DNA of 25,792 nt from IMG/VR virus record IMGVR_UViG_3300035034_001280, positions 1 to 25,792 of that record, one strand, 5' to 3'. The first letter of the stretch is position 1. Each line of letters starts with the position of its first letter. The notes beneath the pieces are model-generated. The model was given only the letters and a program-made list of their open reading frames with translations. It made no database searches and was not told the origin of the DNA. Origin of the DNA: a virus. A program made the translations under genes and the position numbers. Shown here piece by piece: positions 14,871 to 23,551 of this stretch.

Positions 14871-16223
14871 TTACTTTATTATACACTCTACCAGTTTCTC
14901 TACTATTTGTAAATCAGACTTGAGAGCAACACCGATCTTTGCGACCGATTCCCCAAGTTCACCTTTACGAGCTAATCCGTCACCGGCAGGGACAATGAAG
15001 TCACCCTTCCTGACCTCACCTACCACCCGTACAGGAACTTTACCTGTCAAGGCTATAGGAAGACCTTCGCTATCACTGTTCATCAGGTAGGCAGGAGAAT
15101 CGGAGACAACCCCAACAACTGACTGTGATAGTTCAAACATAACAGGAACGACTTCAAACTCTGTGTCGTCAGCAACCTCAACCACAGTTCCTACCGGGAG
15201 AGTGAGATCACATGTGTATTTTTCCGCAAGGTCAGCGTATTTGGCTGACGTAGCAGTTCCGTAAAGAATGTTGGCGTAAATATTACTTGACCCGTCACGA
15301 ACAACAACGGTGTCTGGTAACAATGCAGGCACACCTAAATTACCACCAACAGAAGTATAAAGACCACCACCTGCGGTAACAGGGGCATTCTCTGTAACAG
15401 AGCCGGTAGCAGGACCAATTCGCACATAACTATTATAAATCTCATCCTTTCTATACACATATCTACTCGCTGTAAGATCGGATGAAGGTGCCGAGGGCAC
15501 AACATCACCAATAGCATCATTTGTTAACAACATCCAATGATTCCAAGATTCATTAACACCTATAGGGTCAGCAGAAGAATATCTAACAAATAATTGATCT
15601 AGTGCATCTATAGAGAGATATGGGTTTGTGGCATTATTAAGGGTGGCGAAAACCGCTGCATCAACAAAAGAATGTGTAGCGATTGGGTCACCAGTATATG
15701 TATTATTATCATCAGTCCATGATGAATAAGGACCACCAGAGAACTGCCAGTTTGTGGGGTATATACCAGTAAGAGGCGAACCACCATCATACACTAGAGT
15801 AATATCACTCAAATCACTAGCGTCTGCCGCATACTCGATTCTGATTCCAGCGGTCACTGACCCTATAGCAACAGCGTTAGACAACTTCAACCATTTATCG
15901 GTAAACCTAGACATTTTAGCCGCTTCGGTGTCTGGTAATGTTTGAGAGTATGCGTTTGAACCTGTGAGTGTTGATGCTGAAAAAGGAACAGTGTTAAGAC
16001 CTTCCAACCTATGCCATTCTAAATCACCTTGAGCGATAAAAATACTGGTGAGGGGTTGACCTGCAACCACAAATGTTTTGAATGCACCACCGGTACCGAT
16101 ATATATATCTTCTGTGACAGTGTCCCGGTAAATCCTTCTCTCGTCTGGAGCACCACCGTATGAAATTGTAGTAGCGTCTTGAATTTTTATATAACCCTTT
16201 GAATCTATTCCATAAAACTTCAT
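14871..16223 (-). CDS. Tail fibre/structural protein with T4-like-phage C-terminal domain
   Basis: The predicted protein has 450 residues. The N-terminal third holds short beta-rich segments (GYIKIQDAT, IYRDTVTEDIYIGTGG). The C-terminal third has ATSAKYADLAEKYTCD, GTVVEV, VVGVVSDSPAYLMNS, GKVPVRVVGEVRKGDFIV: a domain I know from T4-like phage structural proteins, where it follows a fibre or appendage stalk. No signal peptide is present. AAAGGA lies 2-7 bases before the ATG. A strong terminator follows it directly. It is probably a virion appendage, but which one (short fibre, whisker, baseplate spike) is not clear. Confidence 0.78.
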   Translation of the reverse strand: MKFYGIDSKGYIKIQDATTISYGGAPDERRIYRDTVTEDIYIGTGGAFKTFVVAGQPLTSIFIAQGDLEWHRLEGLNTVPFSASTLTGSNAYSQTLPDTEAAKMSRFTDKWLKLSNAVAIGSVTAGIRIEYAADASDLSDITLVYDGGSPLTGIYPTNWQFSGGPYSSWTDDNNTYTGDPIATHSFVDAAVFATLNNATNPYLSIDALDQLFVRYSSADPIGVNESWNHWMLLTNDAIGDVVPSAPSSDLTASRYVYRKDEIYNSYVRIGPATGSVTENAPVTAGGGLYTSVGGNLGVPALLPDTVVVRDGSSNIYANILYGTATSAKYADLAEKYTCDLTLPVGTVVEVADDTEFEVVPVMFELSQSVVGVVSDSPAYLMNSDSEGLPIALTGKVPVRVVGEVRKGDFIVPAGDGLARKGELGESVAKIGVALKSDLQIVEKLVECIIK

Positions 16224-16322
16224 AATCCTTTCTCCTTTGTATTTTATTCTCTAACCTGTCTCCTTCTCCCGAAAGGTAGAAAGGGAATCTGAACTTAATC
16301 AGTCAGTCATTAGAGTGTGTTA

Positions 16323-16535
16323 CTATTTAGAAACCCAACCTGTATTCGTCTTCTGTGCCGTACCTGTTCCCACACCAACACCTGTTGATGTCATATTGAC
16401 TGACATGGTTGTTGCGCCAAGACCATAAGATGTTAGTGGTTCAAATTGGTCAAACGTTCCGATAGGTGTTACTGTATCTGCACCTGCTTCTTGTCTAAGT
16501 TTCGCTATATTTTTTGAAGGATTCTTTTCATCCAT
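16323..16535 (-). CDS. Small Thr/Gly-rich hypothetical protein
   Basis: The predicted protein has 70 residues. I do not recognise a family. The C-terminal half is rich in Thr, Gly and Ser (SVNMTSTGVGVGTGTA) and looks like an extended beta or flexible segment of a virion protein. It starts 5 bases after the stop of the 92-aa gene and precedes a 99-base gap before the 450-aa fibre-type gene. Context suggests a fibre accessory protein. Confidence 0.62.
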   Translation of the reverse strand: MDEKNPSKNIAKLRQEAGADTVTPIGTFDQFEPLTSYGLGATTMSVNMTSTGVGVGTGTAQKTNTGWVSK

Positions 16536-16540
16536 TTATT

Positions 16541-16819
16541 TTACTCCCATGTGATAATATCTATATCAGTTAAATTTACTATTGGTGGACTAGTAATCGT
16601 TACATTAGTACCATCTGATGTATATTCCCCACCACTACCACCGTCACGTACAAGTTTTATACCATCAACCCATATGTCGATATTATTTATGTTTATCGCA
16701 GGGTCTGTACCAACGGGAACAGGGAAAATCCCCGATTCCGTACCGTCAGATATAGTGTTAGATACGAATCTAGTAGCAACTCCCCCACCACTTGTTAAAT
16801 AATCACTTCCTTTTGCCAT
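16541..16819 (-). CDS. Small fibre-associated hypothetical protein
   Basis: The predicted protein has 92 residues. It is beta-rich, with a Gly-Gly loop (SGGGVATRF), IDIWVDGIKL and an Asp/Thr-rich end. The IDIWVDGIKLVRDG segment resembles short sequences in phage tail or baseplate proteins that contain a repeated 'W-V-D-G' turn. GGAG lies 8 bases before ATG 16819. It lies between the giant fibre gene and the other small fibre gene. No firm family. Confidence 0.65.
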   Translation of the reverse strand: MAKGSDYLTSGGGVATRFVSNTISDGTESGIFPVPVGTDPAININNIDIWVDGIKLVRDGGSGGEYTSDGTNVTITSPPIVNLTDIDIITWE

Positions 16820-16833
16820 GTCTTATCTCCATA

Positions 16834-16857
16834 AAGGGGTGAAATTAATCACCCCTT
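16834..16857 (-). terminator. Perfect hairpin between the giant fibre gene and the next gene
   Basis: A perfect 9-bp stem (AAGGGGTGA / TCACCCCTT) with a 6-base loop follows the fibre stop at 16868. On the minus strand only TTTA follows the stem, so termination would be weak. It may be a leaky terminator, an RNA-stabilising 3' hairpin, or a structure affecting translation of the next gene. Confidence 0.55.
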
Positions 16858-16861
16858 ATTT

Positions 16862-16869
16862 TATTTATT
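16862..16869 (-). promoter_or_regulatory. Possible late promoter (7 of 8 match)
   Basis: The minus strand reads AATAAATA, one base off the late octamer, overlapping the stop codon of the giant fibre gene. It is 43 bases before ATG 16819, the same spacing as the exact matches. A perfect hairpin lies between it and the ATG. Confidence 0.3.
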
Positions 16870-19800
16870 AAGGTCGTAAAATTATTGATTTCCAACCATA
16901 TGATACGCCAGTCCAAACAAGTATTGTCGTTCCATTATTCACATCAAACTCAAAGGTATCCGTTGCTCCCTCAAATGTGATAGAGTTTGTTATGACATTC
17001 TTGTTACCACCAACGTCGAACTGGGCTTTCATATCTGTGACCCAGATAGTAGTTCCGACTTCGGTTGTTAGTGTTGGTAGGGTCATCGTAATAAACCCAC
17101 CCGTTCTCAAACTACTATCAATCATGTATTTAGTGTTCGATAATGCGGTGAAATCATCGGCAGTCGTAGCAACCGCTGTTCCCTCTACAATCACCCAATT
17201 TTCTGCGCCTGTTACAGTACCAATTACATTACCTGTCAAATCACCAGTAACATTACCTGTCAAATCACCAGTAACATTTCCTGTCAAATCTCCTGTGAAT
17301 GTTGTAGCATCAACAGTTCCAGTAAAATAACCATCTTTAAATTTTTGACTAGTTGTGGTGCTTCCGAGGTCTGTGGTTACTGTGGGCGACGATGCAATGA
17401 AACCGTCAAAAATGCCAATCTGGCTGATGCCACCTACAGCAAAAGAATGAGTCGTGCTAGCAAAATATTCATTATTTGAACCATATGATGTCCCGTCAAT
17501 GCGATGAGAATATATAGTTGATGCGTATAGTTCGGACCACCTTTTCACGGCAGACCCAAGATCAGAAACAACATCCACATCAGGAAGAATATCACCTGTT
17601 ACTGTGATGTCGCCAGTGACAGCAAAACCACCTGTTGCAGATGCCACTGTTATATCAGCAGTGCCATCAAACGACACACCACCAATAGTTCTTGATGTAG
17701 CTAATGAGGTTGCTGTGTCAGCGTTACCTGTAAGATCACCAGTAACATTACCTGTAAGATCACCTGTTACATTTCCTGTTACTGCGCCAGAAACATTACC
17801 TGTCAAATCACCAGTAACATTACCTGTCAAATCACCAGTAACATTACCTGTAAGATCACCAGTAACATTACCTGTCAAATCACCTGTGAAGCCCGTACTT
17901 GAAACAGAAGTCAATCCCGACAAGGTTGTGGACGAAGCACCCAATGCGATATCAGTTGTACCAACCGTCACTGAACTGTTATCCAACGCTCCATTTGGTA
18001 TGCTGGTCAATGATGCACCTGAACCAGAGAAAAGTGTGCTTGTCACCGTATCACTGAAATTCCAACCGCTAGCATCATTATGCCATGTGATTGTCTGGTC
18101 ATCTATACCACCAACAGAAGTTAATAGTGTGATACCACCACCATTACCGGTGATAGTAGATGGTGTTGCCACGTTACCCAAAATAACGTTCTTATCTTCC
18201 ACCAACATGTCTTGTGTATTAATTGTTGTGGTTGTTCCGTTTACAGTGAGGTCACCAGTAATGATAGCATCATTGCCAACAACGATATTACCGCCGGTGT
18301 AGACGTTACCGTTAACACTGAACCCTGCACCACCCGTCCCGGTGACACCACCTGAAATCCACAAAGCACCTTCACCTATAGCGTTTGCGGTAGTTGTATT
18401 TGTTACCTCGACCTGTGTTCCTTTGGTAAGATCACCAACAAAACCAAGGTTAGCGGTGATAGTGTCAGCTTCGACCGTATCACCGATCAAAGAACCAGTG
18501 ACATCACCCTCAATGTTTCCTGTTATAGAGGCACTCACGTTCACGAATGTAGGTGAATCGGTAGTAGCAACACTTTGATTCATTGCTCCAACCCAACCCC
18601 ATTGTGAAGAGTCGATTGTGGTGGCATTAATACTTTGTAGTTGTGTCAGTTCCGCCGCAGTCAACCCACCAATTGTTCCGCTGGTGGTTGAAATGTTTCC
18701 TGTCGCCACCAGACTACCAAAAGTAACGGCATCGGTAGTAGCAAGACCTTGATCAGTTAGACCAAGATAACCCCACTGTGTGGTAGAGATTGTGGTTGCA
18801 TCAATATTATTAAGTTGTGTTAATTCAACAGCAGTCAATCCACCGATTGTACCACCAGTTGTTGAAATGTCACCAGTTACGATCAGATTATCATCTACAA
18901 GTAAATTCCAACCTGTTAAAACTCTTACGTCACCAGAAGTCACACCACCAGATAAAACTAAATCAGTAGTAGCATTATATGCTTTGACCTCATCAACCTC
19001 TAACCATGTATCTGTTATTTGAAGGTTATCAATAATCATTACATGACCTGCCCCTGCACCAGAAAGTGTTAGGTTAGCGCCATTTGTGAAAGTGGAAATC
19101 GAGTCAGTCCGTAGGCTTTGGGATACATCAATGTCTGCTGATGTTGTTGTTCCACCAACCCAAAGATTCTCTGTAACACCAACACCACCTGCAACAACCA
19201 AGTCACCAGTTGAAACACTTGTTGATGTGACACCACCTGTCATATTGGTCTGACCACCGATTGTGGATGTACCGTCAACCCAAAGATTGTCTTGTATTGC
19301 TATACCACCCAGAGTGACGATATCACCTGTGGCATTATCTGTGGTAGAAACATCACCTCTTGTTTCCACTTTATTAATATAAGCAATATCCCAAGGTTCT
19401 GCGGTAAGACCCAAATCCTCCGAAACACCAGAAGGAACAATAGGTCCTGTAATTTTTGACATAAAGGTAACGGTATCAGTATTATCAGCCCCGATTGTCA
19501 GGTCATCATTAACAAGAACCGTACCATTGAATGTGTTGTTACCAGAAGAGGTCACCGTTAAACTCGGACCATCAACCGTTACAGCACCTGTTGCGTTAAT
19601 ATCAAATAAACCACCACTATTAAAAACCGTGTCAGTTACGCCTGTTGAGGTTAGGGTGATACCTGAGGCATCAAGTGTCGCTACCCCAACAGCATCCAAG
19701 TTTAGAATGCCAGCACTAGAGATATCAATATCAGTAGATGACGATGTTAGTGTGGTACTTGCGCCGGTAAGATTCAATACTGAATCGGTTAACACCTCTA

Positions 19801-22507
19801 TGTTACCACCTGTATTAAGAAGATCAAATGTTCCTGTGGTTATGTTAATATCAACAGGAGCATTGATTGTAGTAATATCGTTCATTGTAGTAGTACCATT
19901 GAATGTAGATGCGTCAGTGAATGTTGAAGTGCCAACGACACCAAGGTTTCCGCCAAGGTTAACGTTACCCTCAACACCCAAACCACCGTCTTGAATGATC
20001 ACCGCACCAGTATCCTTGTCAGTAGAAGGAATTGCACCTGTGACAGACAATTGGATTGTCGATGTGCTTGACGCTGTTAGTAACCCATCAATCGAAGCAT
20101 TATCTTGAACATTAAGAGAATCACTAATTCCAACACCACCTGCAACGACCAATGCCCCTGTTATCGGAGAACTTGATGTTGTGGTACTTGTCACGTTAAC
20201 AATGGTTTTTACTAGATCACCATCTAGATCACCCGTGAAACCACCAGTTGCGGCTATCGTTGTTGCAGTAATATCATCCACATACATAGCATTCCAAGGG
20301 GTTAGTGTAGCACCAATGTCATTGGTAGCTGTTGGGATAATATCGCCCGTGATAGTGACAGCCCCGTCGAGAGTTATAAGTTGATTCACATTTAAATCGT
20401 CTGTTGTAGCGGTTGTGGTTGTAGAAGATGTAGATGTAATGTCTACAACAACAGTGTCACCACCAACATTCAAATTCTTCGCTACACCTGCACCTCCATC
20501 AACAGTTAAAGCACCATCGAATGGGGTTGTCGATTGAGTAAGACCAGTAACTTGTAGAGTATCAACCTGAAATAATCCAGTTTGAAAACTCCCACTGATA
20601 GTTAGGTTACCACCGACCAGAACATTTGAACCAAAAGTAGCGATACCAGATGCGTCAATAGTGGTAGCATCGATAAACCCACCTGTTTGACTACCTGTTA
20701 TATCACCCAGAACATTACCAGTAAGATCACCTGTTACATCACCGGTGAATGTGCCATCCAAATTCCCATAGAAAGTTGTGGCATGAACCGCCGACCAAGG
20801 TTTTGCTACCGTTCCAAGTGTGTAGACACCCAAACCATCATGTGATATTGTTGAAGGAACATTTAACCAATCCAGACCCGGTAAAGTGCCAGCAATAAGA
20901 CCACCAACAGTAAGGTTACCATTAATGAATACGTCTTGTGCGACACCTACACCACCAGCAACAACCAACGAACCATCAGTTGATGCCGTTGAATTCACTG
21001 TCGAATTCATAGTGACAACACCTGACACGTCTTCAAAGATAACTGTGTTAGAATGGAATGATGTGTTAGCCGCAACAAGGTCACCTGTGATATCACCAGT
21101 AACCGATCCAATAACGGCACCGGTGAATATACCAGTGAAATTATTACTTGCCATTGTTCCGGCAGTCAGTGTTCCAGTAACCCCAAGGTCACCGTTTATA
21201 TTACCAGTTAAAGCTGTAATTGTCGTTACATGTAGATCACCCCAAGCATCTCCCACAGCACCAAGATCATACCCAGCAGAAGGGATGAGATGACCACCAA
21301 TTGATATGTCTGAGGTCAAATTTCCTTGAAGATTGTCGGTTTTGATAAGACCAGAAGTAATATCGCCTGTGACATCACCTGTGACTGGTCCGATAACTGC
21401 ACCAGTGTGAACACCTGACGTGTTACCTGTCACAGAACCAATAACACCACCAACCAGATCACCTGTGAAACCGCCAGAAGCAGACACCGTAGTTCCGACC
21501 ACCGCTCCTGTCACGTCACCTGTAAGATCACCAGTGAAACCACCAGAGGCAGACACCGTTGTTCCTATTACCGCCCCTGTCACGTCACCTGTAAGATCAC
21601 CTGTAACGGCACCTGTATGAATACCTGATGAGTTACCAGTTAGATCACCTGTAACATCACCTGTATGAATACCTGCCGAGTTACCAGTTAGATTACCAGT
21701 TAGATTACCTGTTACGTCACCTGTTACGTCACCTGTATGAATACCCACTGAATTGCCAGTAAGATCACCTGTTACATTACCAGTTACATTACCAGTAAGA
21801 TCACCAGTTACGTTACCAGTTAAATCTCCTGTAACATCACCAGAGACATCGCCTGTCAGTGCACCGTAGAGGTTTGTTCCGTATATATTTGTCCCGTGGA
21901 TTTCAATCCATTCCGAACCGATTTCACCTATTGTCTCAACAATACCAACAGGGATAAGGTTACTGTCAACAGAAGTTGTTACAGAAAGGGAATCGGTTGT
22001 AAGAAGACCATCTGAAGTCACGGTACCACCTTGAACATCACCAGTTCCGTTTATATCGACAAACCCACTAAGGTTCCCTGTGCCCACACCTGTCACATTC
22101 ACAACTGACGTAAGATCACCAGTTATCACAGTGCTACCAGTTATGGAAACATCGTCTTCAAAGAATGAGGTGCTTTCGGCAGTAAAATCACCACCAACGA
22201 AAAGGTTCTTGGCAACCGCCATACCACCTAGTGTGGAATAAGAACCTGTGATATCAGTTGAACCACCATCAACAATCGTGGTATCATCAGTATTTGTAGT
22301 GTGAATCGCTTCACCATTGTAGTCACCACCCGGTATACTACCGGGGAATTTACCTGCAATTTCAAGCAAAACCTCATCTAGAAGATTACTAGCGTATTGT
22401 CCTGCACTAGCACCATCAGGGTTCAAGACAATATTAGTGTCTTGGAGAATATTCACCCAAGCAGTATTGTCACCGTTTCTTACATAAAATTTATAGTCAT
22501 TAGCCAT
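16868..22507 (-). CDS. Giant modular tail-fibre-like protein (1879 aa)
   Basis: The predicted protein has 1879 residues and is very poor in Cys and Lys. Its N-terminal head (about 1-90) is followed by modules of three kinds. One is a GxLxVAGGVGVxxNLxVGG repeat seen at least six times. Another is a DLGxxxxxWxxxYxxxI repeat seen about six times. The third is a tetrapeptide [VL]-T-G-[DN] in three arrays (residues about 216-385, 1540-1597 and 1737-1762). It also contains LTxxELTQLxxIxAxTI-QWGxLG repeats and a VEDKNVILG plus GGGITLL domain that are known in phage fibres. The pattern suggests a long trimeric beta-structure. There is no S74 domain at its end. A strong terminator/late-promoter pair lies upstream, and GGAGAG precedes the ATG. 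Receptor binding is likely but unproven. Confidence 0.85.
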   Translation of the reverse strand: MANDYKFYVRNGDNTAWVNILQDTNIVLNPDGASAGQYASNLLDEVLLEIAGKFPGSIPGGDYNGEAIHTTNTDDTTIVDGGSTDITGSYSTLGGMAVAKNLFVGGDFTAESTSFFEDDVSITGSTVITGDLTSVVNVTGVGTGNLSGFVDINGTGDVQGGTVTSDGLLTTDSLSVTTSVDSNLIPVGIVETIGEIGSEWIEIHGTNIYGTNLYGALTGDVSGDVTGDLTGNVTGDLTGNVTGNVTGDLTGNSVGIHTGDVTGDVTGNLTGNLTGNSAGIHTGDVTGDLTGNSSGIHTGAVTGDLTGDVTGAVIGTTVSASGGFTGDLTGDVTGAVVGTTVSASGGFTGDLVGGVIGSVTGNTSGVHTGAVIGPVTGDVTGDITSGLIKTDNLQGNLTSDISIGGHLIPSAGYDLGAVGDAWGDLHVTTITALTGNINGDLGVTGTLTAGTMASNNFTGIFTGAVIGSVTGDITGDLVAANTSFHSNTVIFEDVSGVVTMNSTVNSTASTDGSLVVAGGVGVAQDVFINGNLTVGGLIAGTLPGLDWLNVPSTISHDGLGVYTLGTVAKPWSAVHATTFYGNLDGTFTGDVTGDLTGNVLGDITGSQTGGFIDATTIDASGIATFGSNVLVGGNLTISGSFQTGLFQVDTLQVTGLTQSTTPFDGALTVDGGAGVAKNLNVGGDTVVVDITSTSSTTTTATTDDLNVNQLITLDGAVTITGDIIPTATNDIGATLTPWNAMYVDDITATTIAATGGFTGDLDGDLVKTIVNVTSTTTSSSPITGALVVAGGVGISDSLNVQDNASIDGLLTASSTSTIQLSVTGAIPSTDKDTGAVIIQDGGLGVEGNVNLGGNLGVVGTSTFTDASTFNGTTTMNDITTINAPVDINITTGTFDLLNTGGNIEVLTDSVLNLTGASTTLTSSSTDIDISSAGILNLDAVGVATLDASGITLTSTGVTDTVFNSGGLFDINATGAVTVDGPSLTVTSSGNNTFNGTVLVNDDLTIGADNTDTVTFMSKITGPIVPSGVSEDLGLTAEPWDIAYINKVETRGDVSTTDNATGDIVTLGGIAIQDNLWVDGTSTIGGQTNMTGGVTSTSVSTGDLVVAGGVGVTENLWVGGTTTSADIDVSQSLRTDSISTFTNGANLTLSGAGAGHVMIIDNLQITDTWLEVDEVKAYNATTDLVLSGGVTSGDVRVLTGWNLLVDDNLIVTGDISTTGGTIGGLTAVELTQLNNIDATTISTTQWGYLGLTDQGLATTDAVTFGSLVATGNISTTSGTIGGLTAAELTQLQSINATTIDSSQWGWVGAMNQSVATTDSPTFVNVSASITGNIEGDVTGSLIGDTVEADTITANLGFVGDLTKGTQVEVTNTTTANAIGEGALWISGGVTGTGGAGFSVNGNVYTGGNIVVGNDAIITGDLTVNGTTTTINTQDMLVEDKNVILGNVATPSTITGNGGGITLLTSVGGIDDQTITWHNDASGWNFSDTVTSTLFSGSGASLTSIPNGALDNSSVTVGTTDIALGASSTTLSGLTSVSSTGFTGDLTGNVTGDLTGNVTGDLTGNVTGDLTGNVSGAVTGNVTGDLTGNVTGDLTGNADTATSLATSRTIGGVSFDGTADITVASATGGFAVTGDITVTGDILPDVDVVSDLGSAVKRWSELYASTIYSHRIDGTSYGSNNEYFASTTHSFAVGGISQIGIFDGFIASSPTVTTDLGSTTTSQKFKDGYFTGTVDATTFTGDLTGNVTGDLTGNVTGDLTGNVIGTVTGAENWVIVEGTAVATTADDFTALSNTKYMIDSSLRTGGFITMTLPTLTTEVGTTIWVTDMKAQFDVGGNKNVITNSITFEGATDTFEFDVNNGTTILVWTGVSYGWKSIILRP
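17224..17299 (-). repeat. Tandem repeat (24-bp unit) in the giant fibre gene, 3' array
   Basis: About three units of a 24-bp sequence encode the pair VTGDLTGN on the minus strand. Units are nearly identical at the DNA level, so length change by slippage or recombination is possible. Confidence 0.8.
17722..17889 (-). repeat. Tandem repeat (24-bp unit) in the giant fibre gene, middle array
   Basis: About seven units of the same 24-bp sequence encode [VL]TG[DN] tetrapeptides, interrupted once by a variant unit (NVSGAVTGN). Near-identity at the DNA level suggests recent expansion. Confidence 0.8.
21361..21866 (-). repeat. Degenerate 12-bp repeat region in the giant fibre gene, 5' array
   Basis: About 500 bases encode many VTGD and LTGN tetrapeptides mixed with HTGAV, SAGIHTGD and TTVSASGGF spacers. 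Units are more diverged than in the other two arrays. A 66-base block with TTVSASGGFTGDL occurs twice nearly unchanged (about 21468-21535 and 21540-21607). Confidence 0.75.
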
Positions 22508-22543
22508 ATGTCAACTCTCCGAAAATGTATTTTTCTATAAAAG

Positions 22544-22551
22544 TATTTATA
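22544..22551 (-). promoter_or_regulatory. T4-type late promoter for the giant fibre gene
   Basis: The minus strand reads TATAAATA, an exact match, 37 bases before ATG 22507. It is preceded directly by the U-tract of a strong terminator, so the fibre transcript probably starts fresh here. Confidence 0.68.
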
Positions 22552-22583
22552 AAAAAAGGGCGACCCCTTTCGGAACCACCCTT
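22551..22583 (-). terminator. Strong rho-independent terminator
   Basis: On the minus strand the RNA can form a 12-bp stem from AAGGGTGGTTCC to GGGGTCGCCCTT, counting G-U pairs, closed by a GAAA tetraloop and followed by seven T residues. The wobble pairs work only in the minus-strand RNA. It lies after the 118-aa gene and overlaps the start of the late promoter. Confidence 0.88.
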
Positions 22584-22616
22584 CTTGTTTAATACTTGAT
22601 TTTTTTGAAGATTTTT

Positions 22617-22636
22617 GAAAATATAGATATATTTTC
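22617..22636 (-). repeat. AT-rich palindrome after the 118-aa gene
   Basis: A 9-bp inverted repeat (GAAAATATA / TATATTTTC) with a 2-base centre lies between the stop at 22648 and the terminator. It could be a weak RNA hairpin or a DNA site. The role is unknown. Confidence 0.4.
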
Positions 22637-22647
22637 TAAATACTTAG

Positions 22648-23004
22648 TTACTTGAAAATTTTCTCAAGAACCATCATGTCTTTAGCGCTCAATTGAACAT
22701 CACCAAAAACATCAATATCAATGGCTTCATACTCAACTTCAATCTCTGTGTTCAACAACTCATTGAACTCATCGATGAACTGTTGCATTTTGTCTTCTGG
22801 GACTGTGACCTGACCGTCTTCGCCAGCAGGGTCACCTAGTTTCTGGACCAAACCAATACGAAACTCTTCAATCTCACCCAACTCCTTATCAAAAGTTTTA
22901 ACCAAACGATTAAGTTTCCACGCCGCCTTGATAGGAATTTGTTTATCAATCAACCCGATCAACGGGTCTTTCATACCTCTAATTTCACCTAGTGCAAATT
23001 GCAT
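22648..23004 (-). CDS. Small phage helical protein (118 aa), widespread hypothetical type
   Basis: The predicted protein has 118 residues, is all helical apart from one beta pair, and is acidic. The order is a short N-terminal strand, KLNRLVKTFDKELGEIEEFR (33-52) as a heptad-like helix, a VPEDKMQQFIDEFNELLN helix, then a beta pair and a closing helix (SAKDMMVLEKIFK). I recall this layout from small hypothetical proteins near head or tail genes of many phages, with no known function. ATG 23004 has a very strong GGAGG. An extended -10 motif lies 45 bases upstream and a strong terminator follows, so it may form its own transcript. Confidence 0.75.
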   Translation of the reverse strand: MQFALGEIRGMKDPLIGLIDKQIPIKAAWKLNRLVKTFDKELGEIEEFRIGLVQKLGDPAGEDGQVTVPEDKMQQFIDEFNELLNTEIEVEYEAIDIDVFGDVQLSAKDMMVLEKIFK

Positions 23005-23048
23005 CTTGTAACCTCCAACAAATTAATTTATTTACTACATCTTACATC

Positions 23049-23057
23049 ATTATACCA
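23049..23057 (-). promoter_or_regulatory. Possible extended -10 host-type promoter
   Basis: The minus strand reads TGGTATAAT, a perfect extended -10 element (TGnTATAAT), 45 bases before ATG 23004. No clear -35 is seen, which extended -10 promoters can lack. It suggests host-sigma transcription of the 118-aa gene, unlike the late promoters nearby. Confidence 0.45.
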
Positions 23058-23071
23058 TATATGTAAACGTG

Positions 23072-23551
23072 TTATTTGAACTTATCTCTCATCTTACTAT
23101 TTTTCTTTGTAGTGGTTTTGGTTTCCACTTCAGCAGGCTCAGCATCATCGTCTGACTCTGTGAAGATGGAAGTGATCTTCAATTTAACCTTCTTCTCTAC
23201 TTCTTCTTGAACTGATTCTTCTTCTTGAACCGGTTCTTCCATAGAAACCATCACTGATTGCTTGACACGAATCTGTTCACCCCAAGGTTGCATAAAGAAC
23301 CCACGGTCACCTTCTGTGATAGCAGATACTTCCAGTTTGGCATTATATACACCTGCTTCAAGACCTTTAATTACATTATCAAGGGAAGGTATCACGAACT
23401 TAACATTATCGCCTCCACGCTCCGCTGGGAACCCGTAATCAACACCATTATGTTCAATGACAAACTTGAATTTCAGGTGTGACTGTTCAATCCCCTCTAC
23501 CAAGACTGGCATTGATAAGGTTTTAACTTTTCTCATTTCAAACGTTAACAT
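23072..23551 (-). CDS. Acidic phage protein with beta N-terminus and charged tail
   Basis: The predicted protein has 159 residues. The first about 100 residues look like a beta-sandwich (MRKVKTLSMPVLVEG, FKFVIEHNGVDYGFP, GVYNAKLEV). After that a low-complexity acidic segment (about 104-125, EEPVQEEESVQEE) leads to a Lys-rich end. The shape recalls head or neck accessory proteins with a disordered tail, but no family is recognised. ATG 23551 has GGAGG 6 bases before, and an exact late-promoter octamer lies 50 bases upstream. Codon 6 is another ATG, but the Shine-Dalgarno fits the first. Confidence 0.75.
   Translation of the reverse strand: MLTFEMRKVKTLSMPVLVEGIEQSHLKFKFVIEHNGVDYGFPAERGGDNVKFVIPSLDNVIKGLEAGVYNAKLEVSAITEGDRGFFMQPWGEQIRVKQSVMVSMEEPVQEEESVQEEVEKKVKLKITSIFTESDDDAEPAEVETKTTTKKNSKMRDKFK

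Noticed and set aside
16249-16315. Inverted repeat CTCTAA ... TTAGAG spanning the gap before the 450-aa gene
   Set aside because: The arms are only 6 bp, 55 bases apart, with weak internal pairing. It is not convincing as a riboswitch or attenuator.
17224-17889. Regular short repeats that could suggest a CRISPR array
   Set aside because: The repeats are in frame, encode VTGDLTGN, and have no unique spacers. They are protein-coding repeats.
17604-18302. Plus-strand 232-aa ORF rich in PVxSPVT repeats
   Set aside because: It is the exact antisense of the TGDLTG repeats of the giant fibre. The repetitive low-stop composition explains it; it has no ribosome-binding site or recognisable domain.
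19527-19994. Plus-strand 155-aa ORF
   Set aside because: It is a mirror of the low-complexity Thr/Ser/Val-rich fibre sequence on the other strand and shows no domain.
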